DNA of 64,000 bases from Hymenobacter cheonanensis (GTDB lineage Bacteria > Bacteroidota > Bacteroidia > Cytophagales > Hymenobacteraceae). Shown piece by piece: positions 62,010 to 64,000 of this stretch. The notes beneath the pieces are model-generated. The model saw nothing but the letters and a program-made list of their open reading frames with translations, was not told the origin of the DNA and searched no databases. Position 1 is the stretch's first letter, and each line of letters begins with the position of its first letter. A program made the position numbers and the translations under genes. The DNA is taken from positions 186,001 through 250,000 of the forward strand of contig NZ_JAUQSW010000008.1 in NCBI RefSeq assembly GCF_030581075.1. The letters are read 5' to 3'.

Positions 62010-64000
62010 ATTCGACAAATACCGGATGAGCCAGGTAATGGTGCATGTTCTGGCAAAGCGTAAGCGCATCTTTGTAGTACCTGACCAGCTTACTTTTTGA
62101 GTAGTCACGGTTGCCTTGAGCATCAATCGACGTAAGGCCCTGCCGCGAGTTGCCGTCTGCAATGTAATGGGGCAAAAAGGGGGCGTCGGCTACGGGCGCC
62201 CCGGCCACTACCAGGCCGGAAAGCAGGGGATAGTTCGTGAGCACGACCTTGACCACCGGCTTGCTGGCCAGGCCGGCCGCTAGGGTTGGTTGATTGGCGC
62301 TGATAAAATTGGCTTTCCGGTTTACTTAATTGGCGGCCTGTTCCACCCGCTTGTGCGCATTATACTTATCGCGAGCTTCCAAGGGGAGCCGATGCACTTT
62401 ACCTCGGCAAGTAGCAGGCAATGCTCAAGCTCTAGTAATAAGTCGATTTGCTCAAACTTACCTGCTGCTGGGTGCCCCCCCCACAATTCGGATGTGGCGC
62501 AGCCGGGCCAGCAGGTCGGACAGTGGGTAACAGCGCCACGCGGCCGCCACCCAGGCGCGCAGGGTGCCCTGCACCTGGGCGTAAAATTCGGTGCCGTCAA
62601 TCACCAGCCCGTCGGGGCGCACGGCTAGGGGCTCCGCCAGGCGAAAAAGCAGGGCCGCTTCGGCCAAATCCTGGTAGGGGGCAAGCTGAACCAGGCCGGC
62701 GGCGCGCAGGTGTCGCGGCGGTCGGGCGTGAGCTTTTGCCAGAGGGCAAGCTGAAACAGGCCGGCGGCGCGCAAGGCCACCGCTTCCGGCACCCGCAGCG
62801 TGCTGCCGCTGCGCAGCAGCTGCCGGGCCAGGTCCGGGCGGCCTAGCTGTACTAATTCGTCCACCAGGCCGGCCGGGTTGCAGCGGTCGAGGTGCTGGGT
62901 AAATTCGGCTAGCGCAAACAGAAACCGGGCCAGCAGCCCCCACGTCGCTGGTTTCGCGCGCCAGGTGCAGGCCCAGCTCGATGTCGCGCCGGATTTCGGC
63001 GGCGGGCTGAAAATCAAGGAGCTGCTGCCCCAGGCAGTCCGGGGTAATAAGCCGCAGAAACTTTTTGACCTTGCCGGCCCGGTAAAAATGGTAGCTGGCA
63101 TTGCAGGCTTGCTTGGCTCCCGGCCCTTCGGCCCGCCGCGGTTTTTGCTTGCTGGCCCTCCCCACTTTTTGGTAGTAGATGGCCAGCCGCTTGTAGTAGT
63201 GGGCATCGGCCTGGCTGTCCGATTGCCTGGTCAGGGGGTTGCGCGCGGTGTGCAGCAGCACAAACTGGCGGCAGGAGTTGTGAAAAAACGACCAGCCCTC
63301 GGCAGTCAGCTGAAACAGGGGGCCGGCTTGCCGCACTAGGTCGTCCTGCACGGCCTGCGGATACCCCCGGGCGCTGATAAATTCCGGTTGGGCCGGTCCG
63401 GCCACCCGCGCCAGCAAGCCCAGTAGGTCCGTGAGCGCGGGCTACGCCGCCAGCGGCTGCCAGATGCGCACGTAGTAAGCCGTCAGGTGGTGGGCCGCAC
63501 TGTGAACTACCAAAATGCCGAGCCAGATGCGCACGTAGTAAGCCGTCAGGTCGCCGTCAAACGCATCGGCCCCGGTCAGCACCTGGTCGGGGTCGTGTGC
63601 TTGCAGCAGCTGCCAGCACACGCAGGCCAGGTATCGCGGGTGACCCTGCGTCTTGTTATAGAGGGCTTTCTGCTGCGCTAGCGTTAGGCGCTGCGGAAGC
63701 CAGCAGGCCGCCGCATAGCCCGTCACTTCTTCCCGGCTCAGCGGCTCCATCGGCACGCGGCGGTCACTCTGGGCCCAGGCGGCCCGCAGCTCGGGGCGTA
63801 AGTCGGGCAGCTCAAACGACTGGCTGCCCAGCACGACCGACGTACACCCCCGCCGGTAGCCCGTCGGGCGGGGGCAGGTAGCCAGATAGGCTCGCGGTCA
63901 CCTGATACTCGTGCGGCACGTGGTCCAGGCCGTTTATCAGGAGCAGGATTTTGCGGCCCGTGCTGGCAAAGTCCTCGGCCAGGGCCTCGAACTGCCGGCG
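61978..64000 (-). pseudogene. Decayed STAND-NTPase/nuclease gene (partial)
   Basis: Minus-strand coding remains run off the window at 64000 and stop at the IS. From 64000 downward: Walker-B-like KILLLINGLDHVPHE, VVLGSQSFELPDL and a winged-helix-like FFHNSCRQFVLLHTARN (near 63280), then helical repeats. A nuclease-like KFEQIDLLLELE...LLLAEVKC follows near 62400, and CQNMHHYLAHPVFVESTRQY near 62040. Frames change at about 63840, at a C5 run at 62937, near 62700 and at a C8 run at 62475-62482, and TAA replaces CAA at 62326. Too many breaks to be active. Confidence 0.65.

Noticed and set aside
1-64000. tRNA, rRNA or riboswitch genes
   Set aside because: No full cloverleaf, rRNA-like block or known riboswitch core was found by eye; only one partial tRNA-like relic is noted.

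Overview
The window looks like a GC-rich chromosome segment of a Bacteroidota/Cytophagia bacterium, most like Hymenobacter or a close relative. The signs are a PorX-type response regulator (type IX secretion), type III glutamine synthetase, methylmalonyl-CoA mutase in two subunits, Bacteroidota -7 promoter elements (TAnnTTTG) set very close to start codons, and many palindromic intergenic repeats. I could not run a search, so the taxon is an inference from gene families and sequence style. I saw no tRNA or rRNA gene.

Region by region. 1-8.8 kb is a pentose-polysaccharide block: a GH39-like enzyme (cut by the window edge), an MFS transporter, two GH43 arabinan/xylan hydrolases, a transaldolase and a GH2 enzyme. 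They would release and metabolise arabinose/xylose-type sugars. 9-16 kb holds a geranylgeranyl-reductase-type oxidoreductase, an M20 peptidase, an ankyrin protein, an SDR, an MscS channel and a DUF1304 protein. 16.3-18.5 kb is an AT-richer patch with a Fic protein (native-looking N-terminal half, AT-rich C-terminal half) and an unknown protein. 18.5-34 kb is mostly core: a GerW-like protein, both methylmalonyl-CoA mutase subunits, a split UshA-like 5'-nucleotidase, dnaA, an HD phosphohydrolase, porX, a DAC-domain protein that may make c-di-AMP, and an 'asparagine synthetase B'-named exported protein. 34-42 kb holds a MacB-type permease, a lipoprotein gene broken by an in-frame TAG, an XRE regulator with a self-overlapping operator, mtaB, a GT9 glycosyltransferase and glnN.

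42.6-64 kb is a defence island. A gene for a small exported protein is split by a dead IS5-family element. Next comes a sigma-54 activator whose N-terminal domain looks CARF/RtcR-like. It is followed by an 11-bp inverted repeat and a -24/-12 promoter-like sequence, in the positions expected for its own target promoter. Downstream lie a UvrD-type helicase fused to an Fe-S PD-(D/E)XK nuclease, then a complete type I CRISPR-Cas operon (cas6, cas5, cas8-like, cas7, cas3, cas4, cas1, cas2; gene order and families resemble the type I-B/PGING group), a leader with its own promoter, and an array of 53 repeats. A 73-residue ORF with its own promoter runs antisense between cas6 and cas5. The far end of the array is cut by a second IS5-family element. 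Beyond it lies a heavily frameshifted STAND-NTPase/nuclease gene running off the window.

The most promising undescribed arrangement is the CARF-like sigma-54 activator, its putative enhancer and promoter, and the helicase-nuclease, placed directly ahead of the CRISPR-Cas operon. It suggests a signal-triggered defence or repair module. Several intergenic spaces carry long perfect inverted repeats from at least two families, one of them inside the methylmalonyl-CoA mutase operon.
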